Below are positions 17,458 to 28,516 of a DNA stretch of 64,000 nt, piece by piece (the stretch's first letter is position 1; each line of letters starts with the position of its first letter). The notes under the pieces are model-generated. The model saw nothing but the letters and a program-made list of their open reading frames with translations, did not search any database and was not told the DNA's origin. Both the position numbers and the translations under genes were made by a program. The DNA lies in the NCBI RefSeq assembly GCF_000230895.2, contig NC_016604.1, forward strand, positions 1,240,001-1,304,000, read 5' to 3'. This DNA comes from Mycolicibacterium rhodesiae NBB3. Its GTDB lineage: Bacteria; Actinomycetota; Actinomycetes; Mycobacteriales; Mycobacteriaceae.

Positions 17458-18825
17458 ATGGGCGAATTCATCACCGGAGCGGGGGCACGCGAGCGGTTTC
17501 GCGTGCTGCTGGATGCCGTCGATGACGCCTATGCCCAGATGCGGGAGGTGCCTTCTGACGCGGTGGGCAACGCGTTTCGGGTGGAGATGGCCGAGCGTCT
17601 GGAAACCCAGGAACGCACCAACCGCGCGCTGATGTACCGGGTGTTCGGCGAACTCGCCGATCCACCCGACGAGGTCGGGTTGGTCAACGATGTGATCGAC
17701 AGTCTGTGGGCGCGGTTGCGGATCCCGCCCACGGAGATCAAACGTCGGATGAAGATGGCTGCACGTATCCGGCCGCGGCGCTCGCTGCTGGGTCCACCGC
17801 TACCACCGGAGCTTCCGCTGGTGGCCGACGCGGTGACGGTCGGTGCGGTCGGGCAGGATCATCTGCGCGTCATCGCCACGGCGATGAACAGGTTGCCCTC
17901 GTGTGTGTCGGCCGAGGAACGGTCTGAAGTCGAGGCCAGCCTGGTCCGCGAGGCGCGCAAGAACGATGCCGAGATCGTCAAGACCGCGGCACGCCACGTC
18001 GACGAGATCTTCAATCCTGATGGCGATTTCGACGAGGCCGACCGGGCGCGGCGCCGCGGCATGGTGATGGGGCCCCAGGGCCCTGACGGGGGGTCGCGGC
18101 TGTCGGGGTGGATCGACCCCGAGACCCGCTGCTATGTCGAAGCCGCGACTGCCGCGGTGCGTCCGGGCCGACACCTTCCCGACGGCACCGTGGAGGACTC
18201 CCGCGATGACCGCTCGGCGTCGCAGCGTTGCCATGACGGCATCAAACTCGGCCTCAAGGCCGGGATCGCCTCCGGCGGGCTGGGATCGCATCGCGGGCAT
18301 CCGGTAACGGTGATCGCACGCACGACGCTGGCCGAACTCGATCAAGCCGCCCACGCCGTCACCAACCCCGACATTCCGATGCCGCCACCAGCGCGCACCG
18401 GTGGGGACACCGCGCTGCCGATGCGCGATCTGATCCGCATGGCCACCGACGCCATCCACTACCTGGCGGTGTTCGACGATCACAGCGACCGCCCGCTCTA
18501 CCTCGGGCGTCAGAAACGTATCGCGACGACCGATCAGCGCATCATCTGCTACGCACGCGACGGCGGCTGCACGCGGCCGAACTGCACCGAATCCGGCTAT
18601 CACTCCGAGGTCCACCACAGCCCCGACTGGGACCCCATCGGCGCCACCGACGCCGACAAACTGTTCTTCGCCTGCGGCCCCGACCACGCACGCGTGACCA
18701 AAGGACAGTGGCAGACGACGGTCACCGACAGCGGGCGGCTGGCCTGGACCAACGGAACCCGACCCCCCGACATCAACCACGCCCACCACCCCGAAGAACT
18801 CCTACACACCGACCCAGACCCCTGA
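17458..18825 (+). CDS. DUF222/HNH endonuclease, 13E12 repeat family
   Basis: A 455-residue protein of the mycobacterial REP13E12 family. An N-terminal DUF222 domain (~30-300) precedes a C-terminal HNH nuclease-like domain with CARDGGCTRPNC and YHSEVHHSPDW (~350-385). These multicopy genes are known sites of phage integration in mycobacteria; their cellular role is unknown. It interrupts the def-GNAT-xthA order seen in H37Rv, so it is an insertion here or a loss there. Start ATG 17458. No flanking direct repeats or recombinase gene are visible. Confidence 0.9.
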   Translation: MGEFITGAGARERFRVLLDAVDDAYAQMREVPSDAVGNAFRVEMAERLETQERTNRALMYRVFGELADPPDEVGLVNDVIDSLWARLRIPPTEIKRRMKMAARIRPRRSLLGPPLPPELPLVADAVTVGAVGQDHLRVIATAMNRLPSCVSAEERSEVEASLVREARKNDAEIVKTAARHVDEIFNPDGDFDEADRARRRGMVMGPQGPDGGSRLSGWIDPETRCYVEAATAAVRPGRHLPDGTVEDSRDDRSASQRCHDGIKLGLKAGIASGGLGSHRGHPVTVIARTTLAELDQAAHAVTNPDIPMPPPARTGGDTALPMRDLIRMATDAIHYLAVFDDHSDRPLYLGRQKRIATTDQRIICYARDGGCTRPNCTESGYHSEVHHSPDWDPIGATDADKLFFACGPDHARVTKGQWQTTVTDSGRLAWTNGTRPPDINHAHHPEELLHTDPDP

Positions 18826-18847
18826 ACCACTCCGTAGGCTCAGGCGC

Positions 18848-19648
18848 ATGCGGGTGGCCACGTGGAACGTCAACTCGATTCGGGCGCGTGTGGACCGGGT
18901 CGCGGACTGGCTCGAACGAGCCGACGTCGACGTACTCGCAATGCAGGAGACCAAGTGCTCTGACGAGCAGTTCCCCACCATGCCGTTTCTGGCCGCTGGA
19001 TACGACGTCGTGCACTGCGGGTTCAACCAGTGGAACGGTGTCGCCATCGCCTCGCGCGTCGGCATCGAGGATGTCGCGGTCGGGTTCGAAAACCAGCCCA
19101 CGTGGAGCAGCTCCCCCGACGTCGAAGCCGCGGCAGAAGCACGCGCACTCGGGGCGACGTGCAACGGGGTGCGGGTGTGGAGCCTATACATACCGAACGG
19201 ACGCTTCGTCGGTTCACCGCACTACGCGTACAAATTGGAATGGCTTGCTGCGCTGCGTGATACCGCCCAGAAGTGGCTCGCCGACGACCCTGCAGCACAG
19301 CTGGCGCTGGTCGGCGACTGGAACATCGCCCCTACCGATGAGGATGTCTGGAGCATCGAGGCCTACGAGGGCAGCACCCACGTCACCGAGCCCGAGCGGA
19401 CGGCGTTCAATGCGATCCTCGACGCCCAATACAGCGACGTCGTCAGACCCTTCACACCCGGCCCGGCGGTCTTCACCTACTGGGACTACACGCAACTGCG
19501 GTTCCCGAAGAACCGGGGAATGCGCATCGACTTCATCCTCGGCTCACCCGCACTGGCACAACGGGTCATCCACGCGGAGATCGTTCGCGAGGAACGAAAG
19601 GGCAAGGGGGCCAGCGACCATGCCCCCGTGCTCATCGAGCTCGCGTAG
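18848..19648 (+). CDS. xthA: Exodeoxyribonuclease III (AP endonuclease)
   Basis: A 266-residue exonuclease III-family enzyme acting in base-excision repair at abasic sites and damaged 3' ends. Motifs are complete: TWNVNSIRAR (~5-14), QETKCSDEQFP (Glu metal ligand), YIPNG, GDWNIAPTDEDVW (catalytic Asp/Asn) and GASDHAPV (Asp-His at the C-terminus). The length is standard. In H37Rv xthA (Rv0427c) follows the GNAT gene directly; here the HNH gene intervenes. Confidence 0.95.
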   Translation: MRVATWNVNSIRARVDRVADWLERADVDVLAMQETKCSDEQFPTMPFLAAGYDVVHCGFNQWNGVAIASRVGIEDVAVGFENQPTWSSSPDVEAAAEARALGATCNGVRVWSLYIPNGRFVGSPHYAYKLEWLAALRDTAQKWLADDPAAQLALVGDWNIAPTDEDVWSIEAYEGSTHVTEPERTAFNAILDAQYSDVVRPFTPGPAVFTYWDYTQLRFPKNRGMRIDFILGSPALAQRVIHAEIVREERKGKGASDHAPVLIELA

Positions 19649-19651
19649 CAC

Positions 19652-21406
19652 CTATGCGGCGTTGTCGGCACCCGGCGCGTCTGCGTAGCGGCCCGGGTTG
19701 AACAGCGACGCGACAGCACCCACCACCATCATGACCGCTGCCGCGACGAACACCACGGTCAGCCCGGTGTGGAACGGTTCGGTGATCAGCTGCGGGAAGA
19801 ACGTCTTGCCGGTCAGCACTTCGGCATTGACGCCCGGCGCGTCGAGGGCACCCGAAGGGCCAAGCAGCTCGGCGATCGGGTTGTAACCGAGGAACGCCGC
19901 GAAGAGACTGCCCACAGGTGGCAGGTTGGCGACCTCGTGCGCGATATCGACCGAAACACCTTGCGCGCGAAGCCCGTCGAACATCACAGTAGGCAGGGTG
20001 TTGGCCAGCCCGATGATCATCAGCGAGAAGAAGATGCCGATCGACAGCGAGTTGCCCGCGTTGAAGAACGTCGATCGCACGCCGGATGCGGCACCTCGCT
20101 GGTTGGCCGGCACGCTCGACATGATCGCGGCGGTATTCGGCGCGGTGAAGACGCCGCCGCCGAGGCCGTTCAGGAATACGAGCAGGGCGAAGATCCAGTA
20201 ATCGAAGTTGACCGGGATCAACAGCAGCGCAACGAAGGTGACGGCCATCAGCAGCATTCCGCCGACGGTCAGCGGGCGCGCCCCGAAGCGGTCCGACAGC
20301 CAGCCCGCGAACGGCGCCCCGACGAGGAACCCGAAGGTCGCCGGGAGCAGATAAATACCTGCCCACAACGGTGTGGTCTCGAAGCTGTAGCCGTGCAAGG
20401 GAAGCCAGATGCCCTGCAACCAAATGATCAGCATGAATTGCAGCCCGCCGCGACCGACCGACGACATGAGTCCGGCCAGGTTGCCCATACCGAACGACGC
20501 AGACTTGAAGAGCCTGATGTCGACCATCGGCGCCTCGGCCCGCAACTCGATGGAGCAGAAGGCCACCAGTAGCAGCAGACCGACCGCAATGGATCCCAGC
20601 ACCCAGGGGCTGGCCCAGCCGGTGGTCGACTCACCGTAGGGCTGAATTCCGTAGGTGATTCCGACGAGCAGGATGGTCAAGCCCAGCCCGAACGTCAGCA
20701 GGCCCGCCCAATCCAGACGGCCTTTGGTTCGGGAACCCAGCTCCCGCAGGGATCGATAGCTCCACACTGTGCCGAGGACGCCGATCGGCACACCCACCCA
20801 GAACACCGCCTGCCAGTGAATCTCTGACAAGAATCCGCCGATCAGCAGACCGAGAAACGATCCAGCGACCGCGGCGACCATGTTGACGCCCAACGCCATA
20901 CCGCGTTGATTGGCCGGAAACGCGTCGGTCAGGATCGCCGACGACGACGCCATCAACATCGCCCCGCCAACGCCTTGCACGACCCGCCACGCGATCAGCC
21001 ATACCGCGCCACCACCGAGGTGGAACGGGTCGAAGGACAGCGCAATCGCGGCCACCGTGAAGACGACGAAACCGAGGTTGTAGATCCGGACCCGGCCGAA
21101 CATGTCACCCAGACGACCGAAGGGCACTACGAGGACAGCTGTCACGACCAGGTAGCCCATGATCATCCAGAGCAGGTAACTGACGTTGTGCGGCTGGAGC
21201 GGGTCGAGCCCGATACCGCGGAAGATCGCAGGCAGCGAAATCAACACGATCGACGCATTGATGGCGGCCAGCAGGATGCCCAACGTCGTGTTCGACAGCA
21301 CGACCCACTTGTAGAACGGATGGGCGTGGTCCATGGCGACCCGCCGGGTGGCGGTGTTCTCCAGCGCCGTTCCTGTGGTGTCGGTCTTATCGATTTCCGT
21401 CGTCAT
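19652..21406 (-). CDS. DHA2-family (14-TM) MFS exporter
   Basis: A 584-residue drug:H+ antiporter-2-type major facilitator with about 14 hydrophobic segments. The N-terminal half shows VVPFGRLGDMFGRVRIYNLG (motif A) and RVVQGVGGAMLMASSSAILT (motif C-like). It should export small amphiphilic compounds using the proton gradient; the substrate is unknown. It is convergent with xthA (3-bp gap) and divergent from the TPP-riboswitch/thiC unit. No adjacent regulator gene is visible. H37Rv has other genes at this position. Confidence 0.88.
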   Translation of the reverse strand: MTTEIDKTDTTGTALENTATRRVAMDHAHPFYKWVVLSNTTLGILLAAINASIVLISLPAIFRGIGLDPLQPHNVSYLLWMIMGYLVVTAVLVVPFGRLGDMFGRVRIYNLGFVVFTVAAIALSFDPFHLGGGAVWLIAWRVVQGVGGAMLMASSSAILTDAFPANQRGMALGVNMVAAVAGSFLGLLIGGFLSEIHWQAVFWVGVPIGVLGTVWSYRSLRELGSRTKGRLDWAGLLTFGLGLTILLVGITYGIQPYGESTTGWASPWVLGSIAVGLLLLVAFCSIELRAEAPMVDIRLFKSASFGMGNLAGLMSSVGRGGLQFMLIIWLQGIWLPLHGYSFETTPLWAGIYLLPATFGFLVGAPFAGWLSDRFGARPLTVGGMLLMAVTFVALLLIPVNFDYWIFALLVFLNGLGGGVFTAPNTAAIMSSVPANQRGAASGVRSTFFNAGNSLSIGIFFSLMIIGLANTLPTVMFDGLRAQGVSVDIAHEVANLPPVGSLFAAFLGYNPIAELLGPSGALDAPGVNAEVLTGKTFFPQLITEPFHTGLTVVFVAAAVMMVVGAVASLFNPGRYADAPGADNAA

Positions 21407-21512
21407 CTACTTCGCTTTGCGTATCTAGGGCGCCACGAGGCACAAAACACATATATTAGCTATACAAAGCATCCTCGGGCAATTCCTATTCCCGCGCACC
21501 GCCGACCTGAGC

Positions 21513-21518
21513 TAACGT
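21513..21518 (+). promoter_or_regulatory. possible -10 element for the thiC transcript
   Basis: TAACGT fits the mycobacterial TANNNT -10 pattern. It lies about 12-15 bp before the first conserved bases of the TPP riboswitch, which is where transcription should start. No convincing -35 element is seen. Confidence 0.35.
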
Positions 21519-21529
21519 GGCAAGCGTCC

Positions 21530-21620
21530 ACACACGGGAGCGCACACCAAGTGCGCTGAGAGGACGGGTAGGCCCGTCGACCGTACGAACCTGACCGGGT
21601 AATGCCGGCGTAGGGAGATG
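21530..21620 (+). ncRNA. TPP riboswitch (THI element) upstream of thiC
   Basis: The conserved thi-box signatures are in order: CTGAGA (21556-21561), ACCTGA (21589-21594), a GGGTAATGCC segment and GCGTAGGGAG (21608-21617). A short P3-type hairpin (GACGGG...CCCGTC) and a P2-type stem (GCGCAC...GTGCGC) lie in the expected places. The final AGGGAG also serves as the thiC ribosome binding site, 10 nt before the ATG at 21628. Thiamin pyrophosphate binding should therefore hide it and block translation. It controls thiC-thiD and probably the next hydrolase gene. Confidence 0.95.
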
Positions 21621-21621
21621 A

Positions 21622-23938
<2,317 letters not shown>

Positions 23939-23942
<4 letters not shown>

Positions 23943-24562
23943 GCCTGGAGCAGATCGCCGGCGTCGCCCACGAACCGGCGGGGAAGCCCACCGGCGTCGT
24001 CGTACTCACCCACGGTGCAGGCGGCAGCCGCGAGTCACCGCTGCTGCAGAAGATCTGCGAACAGTGGGCGGCTCGCGGTTGGCTCGCGGTGCGGTACAAC
24101 CTGCCGTATCGACGACGGCGGCCGAAGGGCCCGCCTTCCGGATCCGCCGCATCCGATCAGGCCGGAATCGTCGAAGCCATCGAGTTCGCACACACCCTGA
24201 CCAAGGGCCCGGTCATCGGTGGCGGCCACTCGTACGGCGGCCGGATGACGTCGATGGTGGTCGCCGATGCTGCGGCGAAAGTCGATGCGCTGACACTGTT
24301 CTCGTATCCGCTCCATCCACCTGGTAAGCCGGAGCGTACTCGCACCGACCATCTGCCCCGGATCGACGCCCCGACGGTGTTCACCCACGGCACCGCCGAC
24401 CCGTTCGGGTCGATCGAGGAACTCAGTGCCGCGGCTGCCCTGATTCCGGCTGCCAGTGAGATCGTCGAGATCACCGGCGCCCGACACGATCTCGGCTCGA
24501 AGACACTCGATGTTCCAGCACTCGCAATCGACGCCGCACTACGATTGCTGAGTGCGTCGTAG
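23939..24562 (+). CDS. KANL3/Tex30-type alpha/beta hydrolase (Rv0421c-like)
   Basis: A 207-residue alpha/beta hydrolase-fold protein. It shows an oxyanion-region LTHGAGGS, the nucleophile elbow GGGHSYGGR (Ser in GHSYGG), an Asp region HGTADPFG and a C-terminal His in GARHDLG, so the triad looks complete. It overlaps the thiD stop by 4 bp and is presumably controlled by the same TPP riboswitch. The same order thiC-thiD-hydrolase is found in H37Rv. The substrate is unknown; a thiamin-related role is suggested only by the operon. Confidence 0.87.
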
Positions 24563-24699
24563 CAATTTGTCGTTGTGCAGACGCGGTGGGCTATCCGGAT
24601 GCGGACGCCTGGGCCACCGGCCAGCAGTCTGTTGAGTGTGCCGCGATATCCAAGAGTGAGCGCTGGTCATCGATCCGCGATTGGAGCTAATGTCTCCTG

Positions 24700-25371
24700 G
24701 TGACCACGCCGCCGGGCAATCCCCCGCCATATGGCCAGCCGCCGTCGCCGTACGGTGAGCAACCCCCGTACGGTGGGCAGCCGTCGAACCCCTATCCCGC
24801 GGCGCCGTATCCACCACCGCCGCCACCGCCGGGCGCCTATCCGCCACCGCCGCCAAGCGGCTATCCGCCACCGCCACCGCAGCCTTACTCTCAGCAGCCA
24901 CCCGGATTCCCGCCGGCTCCGAAGTCGAACAACAAAAAGATCATCTTCATCGTCGTCGGCGTCATCGCGGCGTTGATCATCGGCATCATCGGCGTCGTCG
25001 TGCTGTACCTCGCGTTCGGCCAGGGGACCGTCACCGCGACGGATGTCAAGATGGGCGACTGCCTCTCGGAGATCCCGAGCGACACCAAAGTGCTGACGGT
25101 GAAGACGATCGACTGCGCCAAACCGCATGCGGGAGAGGTCTTTGCGGTGCTGCAGATGCCTGGGGGCGACTTCCCCGGGCAGTCCACCATCGACACCTAT
25201 GCCGACAAGTGCAGTCCGGCCCTGGCCAGCTACTCGCCCTCGTCGATGACGGACGACTCCGTCCAGCTGTACGTGCTGTATCCCACTGCCGAAACGTGGG
25301 ACCAGGGCGACAGAGCGGTGACCTGCATCGCGACACTCGACCCACCGCGATCGGGCTCCCTCAAAGGCTGA
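24700..25371 (+). CDS. Proline-rich membrane protein with Septum_form domain
   Basis: A 223-residue protein. Residues 1-75 are a Pro/Tyr/Gly-rich disordered region built from PPYG/PPPP-type units, a TM helix spans ~81-104 and the external C-terminal domain (~110-223) resembles the Septum_form family (PF13845). Four Cys (GDC, DCAKP, DKCSP, VTCIA) suggest two disulfides outside the membrane. The start is GTG at 24700. A link to septum formation or cell-wall protein assembly is by family name only. It may be transcribed alone. Confidence 0.82.
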   Translation: MTTPPGNPPPYGQPPSPYGEQPPYGGQPSNPYPAAPYPPPPPPPGAYPPPPPSGYPPPPPQPYSQQPPGFPPAPKSNNKKIIFIVVGVIAALIIGIIGVVVLYLAFGQGTVTATDVKMGDCLSEIPSDTKVLTVKTIDCAKPHAGEVFAVLQMPGGDFPGQSTIDTYADKCSPALASYSPSSMTDDSVQLYVLYPTAETWDQGDRAVTCIATLDPPRSGSLKG

Positions 25372-25402
25372 CATGCCCCGGACGGCCTAACGGGACCTAT
25401 CT

Positions 25403-25417
25403 GGTACCTGAGGTACC
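25403..25417. promoter_or_regulatory. inverted repeat before flavin monooxygenase gene
   Basis: GGTACC-TGA-GGTACC is a perfect repeat with palindromic arms. It ends 8 bp before the ATG of the flavin monooxygenase gene (25426). The position, over the leader and ribosome binding region, suits a repressor operator. No adjacent same-strand regulator exists; the nearest is the double TetR gene at 27165-28412. Confidence 0.35.
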
Positions 25418-25425
25418 GTCTGGTC

Positions 25426-26913
25426 ATGACTTCGGAGCAATTCGACGCCGTCATCGTGGGCGCCGGTTTCGGGGGGATCGGCGCTGCCATCCAGCTCAAA
25501 CGGATGGGCATCGAGAATTTCGTCATTCTCGACCGCGAGGAAGACCTTGGCGGAACCTGGCACGTCAACCACTACCCCGGACTGGCCGTCGACGTCCCGA
25601 CGACCACCTACTCCTACTTCTTCGAGCCCAACCCCAACTGGTCGCGACTGTTCTCGACAGGTGCGGAGATCAAGCAGTACGCCGACGACGTGGCGGACAA
25701 GTACGACGTCCGGTCCCACATGCGGTTCAACACCACCGTCGAGGGTGCTCGCTGGGATGAGGAGGCCACGGCCTGGCAGGTCGCGCTGGCAGGTGGCCAG
25801 ACGCTCACCACCCGGTACCTGATCACCGCCACCGGGTTCCTGTCGCAGCCCCACACCCCGGACATCGCCGGCATCACCGGGTTCGAGGGCAAGGTCATCC
25901 ACACCACCGCCTGGGACGACGACTACGACCTCGCGGGCAAGCGGATCGCGATCATCGGCACCGGCGCGACGGCTGTGCAGCTCATCCCGGAGTTAGCGCG
26001 CAAGGCCGCGGACCTGACCGTGTACCAGCGCACCGCGATCTGGGTGGTGCCCAAGCTCGACTTTCGGTTCTCCGAGGGCGCGAAGCGGCTGTTCCGCCGG
26101 GTTCCGTTGGCGCAGCGCGCCATTCGGGCTGTCACCGACAACTTGTACGAGTTCTTCATCTGGGTCGGCTTGCATCATCGAGGGCTCCTCGGCCGACGGC
26201 TCAACATCGGCGCTTCGGACATCGCCAAGCTGCATCGGTTCCTGTCGATCCGTGACCCCGAACTCCGCGAGAAGCTCACCCCGGACTACGACTTCGGCTG
26301 CAAACGCCCGACCTTCTCCAACAGCTACTACCGGATCTTCACCAAACCCCACGTACACCTGCAGGCCAGCGGAATCGAACGTGTCGAAGCGGATGCGATC
26401 GTCGCCAACGACGGCACCAGGACGCCCATCGACGTCCTGGTTCTCGCCACCGGGTTCGACCTCTGGGAGGCGAACTTCCCGGCCATCGAGATCGTCGGCC
26501 GTGAAGGCCGCAACCTCGGAAAGTGGTGGCGAGACACCAGGTTCCAGGCATACCAGGGTGTTTCGGTTCCGTACTTCCCCAACTACCTGAGCCTGGCCAG
26601 TCCGTACGCATTCCTCGGGTTGAACTTCTTCAACACGATGGAATACCAGATGCGGCACATGGATCGTCTGTTCGCCGAGGTGAAACGGCGCGGCGCGACG
26701 ACGTTCGAGATCACCGAGGACGCCAACACGCGCTATCTCGACCGGATGACCGAGCTCATCGGCGATTCGGTGTTCACCGTCGGAAACTGTGCGTCATCGA
26801 GGTCGTACTATTTCAATCCCAGCGGCGAGCCCACCCTGCTGCGGCCGATGTCGACGCGGAGCGCCATCAAGGAGGCGTCCGACTTCCCGCTGACCGACTA
26901 TCAGATCGCTTGA
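25426..26913 (+). CDS. Baeyer-Villiger-type flavin monooxygenase
   Basis: A 495-residue class B flavoprotein monooxygenase. It has the first Rossmann motif IVGAGFGGIGAA (~10-21), the BVMO fingerprint FEGKVIHTTAWD (FxGxxxHxxxWD, ~153-164) and the second nucleotide-binding motif IIGTGATAVQ (~180). Such enzymes insert oxygen next to ketones or oxidise heteroatoms, often in lipid or steroid breakdown. A small membrane-protein gene follows within 18 bp and is probably cotranscribed. The substrate is unknown. A symmetrical candidate operator lies just upstream. Confidence 0.9.
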   Translation: MTSEQFDAVIVGAGFGGIGAAIQLKRMGIENFVILDREEDLGGTWHVNHYPGLAVDVPTTTYSYFFEPNPNWSRLFSTGAEIKQYADDVADKYDVRSHMRFNTTVEGARWDEEATAWQVALAGGQTLTTRYLITATGFLSQPHTPDIAGITGFEGKVIHTTAWDDDYDLAGKRIAIIGTGATAVQLIPELARKAADLTVYQRTAIWVVPKLDFRFSEGAKRLFRRVPLAQRAIRAVTDNLYEFFIWVGLHHRGLLGRRLNIGASDIAKLHRFLSIRDPELREKLTPDYDFGCKRPTFSNSYYRIFTKPHVHLQASGIERVEADAIVANDGTRTPIDVLVLATGFDLWEANFPAIEIVGREGRNLGKWWRDTRFQAYQGVSVPYFPNYLSLASPYAFLGLNFFNTMEYQMRHMDRLFAEVKRRGATTFEITEDANTRYLDRMTELIGDSVFTVGNCASSRSYYFNPSGEPTLLRPMSTRSAIKEASDFPLTDYQIA

Positions 26914-26931
26914 CTGGAGAGGATTTCAGCT

Positions 26932-27198
26932 GTGCCGAAACAGAATTCACGCGCCGTCCAATTGGCAGGCCTGGGTCTCGCGGGCGTCGGAGTGTCCCAT
27001 TTTGTGAGGCCGCAGCTATTCGAGTCGATCACGGTGTCGGCGTTCCCGCGCGACACGCGCCAGCACATCTACATCAACGGCGGCATCGAAACAGCAATCG
27101 GACTCGGACTGGCTGCACCGAAAACCAGGCGGCTGGCCATCCTGGGCACCGTCGGGTATCTGGCCTACTTGGCAGGCAACGTCGCGCGTAATCGGTAA
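26932..27198 (+). CDS. small DoxX-like membrane protein
   Basis: An 88-residue protein with a GTG start preceded by a GGAGAGG ribosome binding site (26916-26922). It has hydrophobic stretches at ~9-22, ~44-60 and ~66-82. The segment INGGIETAIGLGL resembles the DoxX/DUF4267-like fold, but the match is weak. It starts 18 bp after the flavin monooxygenase stop, so they are likely in one transcript. The 3' end overlaps the convergent TetR gene by 34 bp. Function unknown. Confidence 0.7.
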   Translation: MPKQNSRAVQLAGLGLAGVGVSHFVRPQLFESITVSAFPRDTRQHIYINGGIETAIGLGLAAPKTRRLAILGTVGYLAYLAGNVARNR

Positions 27199-28412
27199 TG
27201 GCCCAACAGCGTCAGGTCGAGTAGCCGCTTGACCGTCGTCAGGCTGTGCGTCGAACGCTCGTAGCGCATGAGGCGGCCGAGGTCGATGACGAGAGACATC
27301 GACGCGTGGACGGCGAAGCGCGCCTGTCCCGGTGTCCACTCCGGCCGGACGGCCACCACGAGCTCGACCCATGCCTCAACCGTCGAACGCTGCATGTTGC
27401 GCAGGATCTTCTGGTCCGACACCGACATGTTGAGTCGTTCGCTGTAATAGACGGATTCCAGTTCGGGATTGTCGAATGATCGGGCCACGTACGCGTCGAT
27501 GACCGCGGTCAGCGCGTCCTCGGGGTCGTCGATGGTGGCAGTGATCGCCGATGTGTCCGCCGACAGCCGATCGGCGGCCCTCCTGAACGCCGCCGCGAGA
27601 ATGTCGCTCTTGCCGGAGAAATACCGGTAGATCCCCGATGCAGGCATTCCGACGGCGGCCGCGATGTCCTCCATTCCGGTGTCGCGATATCCGTTGAGGT
27701 TGAACAACCGCATCGACTCATCCAGCAGCGCTTCGTATCTCGACGTTTCCGTCGCGGGCGAACTGTCGGCCTCGACCGTCTCGACGTCGGCGTCGTCGCG
27801 CGGGTTCGGAAGTTCGGCGGCGAGCACAGTATCGGAGAGTTCGGCCAGCAGCGCCCGCACCTGAATGGCAGGCAGCTTGGCCCGGTGATCGACGATGCTG
27901 CCCACGACCGAAAGGACCGCCGTCGAAAGCGTCCAGCATTGCCGCGGCGTGAGCTCCGGGCGAAGCGAGCGCAACGGCCGCTGAATACGGTGGTGAACGC
28001 TGCGCATCTGCGCTATCAGGGTGGCTTGATCGTCACCGCGCAGGTATCTGCCCTCCCACCGGTACAGTCCCCCGGACTCGCGGTTGGCCATCGCGGTGTC
28101 GATGAGCGACGCGACGAGGCGGTGCAGCACCTCCTGTGGGTCCTCGAGTGTGGCGTCGTCAGCGAACTGCGTGCAGTCCTCGAGTTGCTGGCCAAGGCTG
28201 AGCACCGCATCTCGGAAAAGCTCGTATTTGCCCACGTAGTGGCGGTACAACGCAGCGGCGGAGATACCGACGCGCGATGCGATGGCCTCCATGCTCACTC
28301 CGTGAAAGCCCAGCGCACTGAACGCCTCGGCCGAGGCGCGGGCGATCTGCGCTTTTCGGTCCTTGGGGCGGCGGCGAATCGTGTCGTCGCTCGCCGGACG
28401 GGGGCGCGCCAT
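27165..28412 (-). CDS. double TetR-family regulator (two HTH domains in one chain)
   Basis: A 415-residue protein with two complete TetR-type units. The first HTH is at ~17-65 (FSALGFHGVSMEAIASRVGI and AALYRHYVGKYELF). The second is at ~232-280 (FNLNGYRDTGMEDIAAAVGM and SGIYRYFSGKSDIL). Each is followed by a ligand/dimer-type helical region. This looks like a tandem fusion acting as a pseudo-dimer or dimer of fusions. The ATG at 28412 is chosen over longer in-frame starts. A 6-bp-arm inverted repeat sits 14 bp upstream. Convergent with the monooxygenase pair, which it may regulate. Confidence 0.88.
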   Translation of the reverse strand: MARPRPASDDTIRRRPKDRKAQIARASAEAFSALGFHGVSMEAIASRVGISAAALYRHYVGKYELFRDAVLSLGQQLEDCTQFADDATLEDPQEVLHRLVASLIDTAMANRESGGLYRWEGRYLRGDDQATLIAQMRSVHHRIQRPLRSLRPELTPRQCWTLSTAVLSVVGSIVDHRAKLPAIQVRALLAELSDTVLAAELPNPRDDADVETVEADSSPATETSRYEALLDESMRLFNLNGYRDTGMEDIAAAVGMPASGIYRYFSGKSDILAAAFRRAADRLSADTSAITATIDDPEDALTAVIDAYVARSFDNPELESVYYSERLNMSVSDQKILRNMQRSTVEAWVELVVAVRPEWTPGQARFAVHASMSLVIDLGRLMRYERSTHSLTTVKRLLDLTLLGHYRLRATLPAK

Positions 28413-28425
28413 GGCGACCACCATA

Positions 28426-28444
28426 ACGGACCTTACGTGTCCGT
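28426..28444. promoter_or_regulatory. candidate TetR operator upstream of double TetR gene
   Basis: ACGGAC-N7-GTCCGT is a perfect 6-bp-arm inverted repeat lying 14 bp upstream of the TetR ATG. This is the usual place for an autoregulatory operator, and it lies between this gene and the divergent small membrane-protein gene at 28517. The assignment rests on symmetry and position only. Confidence 0.45.
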
Positions 28445-28516
28445 CGCCGTCCGACTGAGGGTGAAAAACCGGGCCTGAGCCGTTGCGACAGCCAGAATGG
28501 TCATTAACATATTGGT

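Noticed and set aside
17800..18789. 329-codon minus-strand ORF opposite the HNH gene
   Set aside because: Shadow ORF with Gly/Val/Arg-rich random composition; the sense frame encodes DUF222/HNH.
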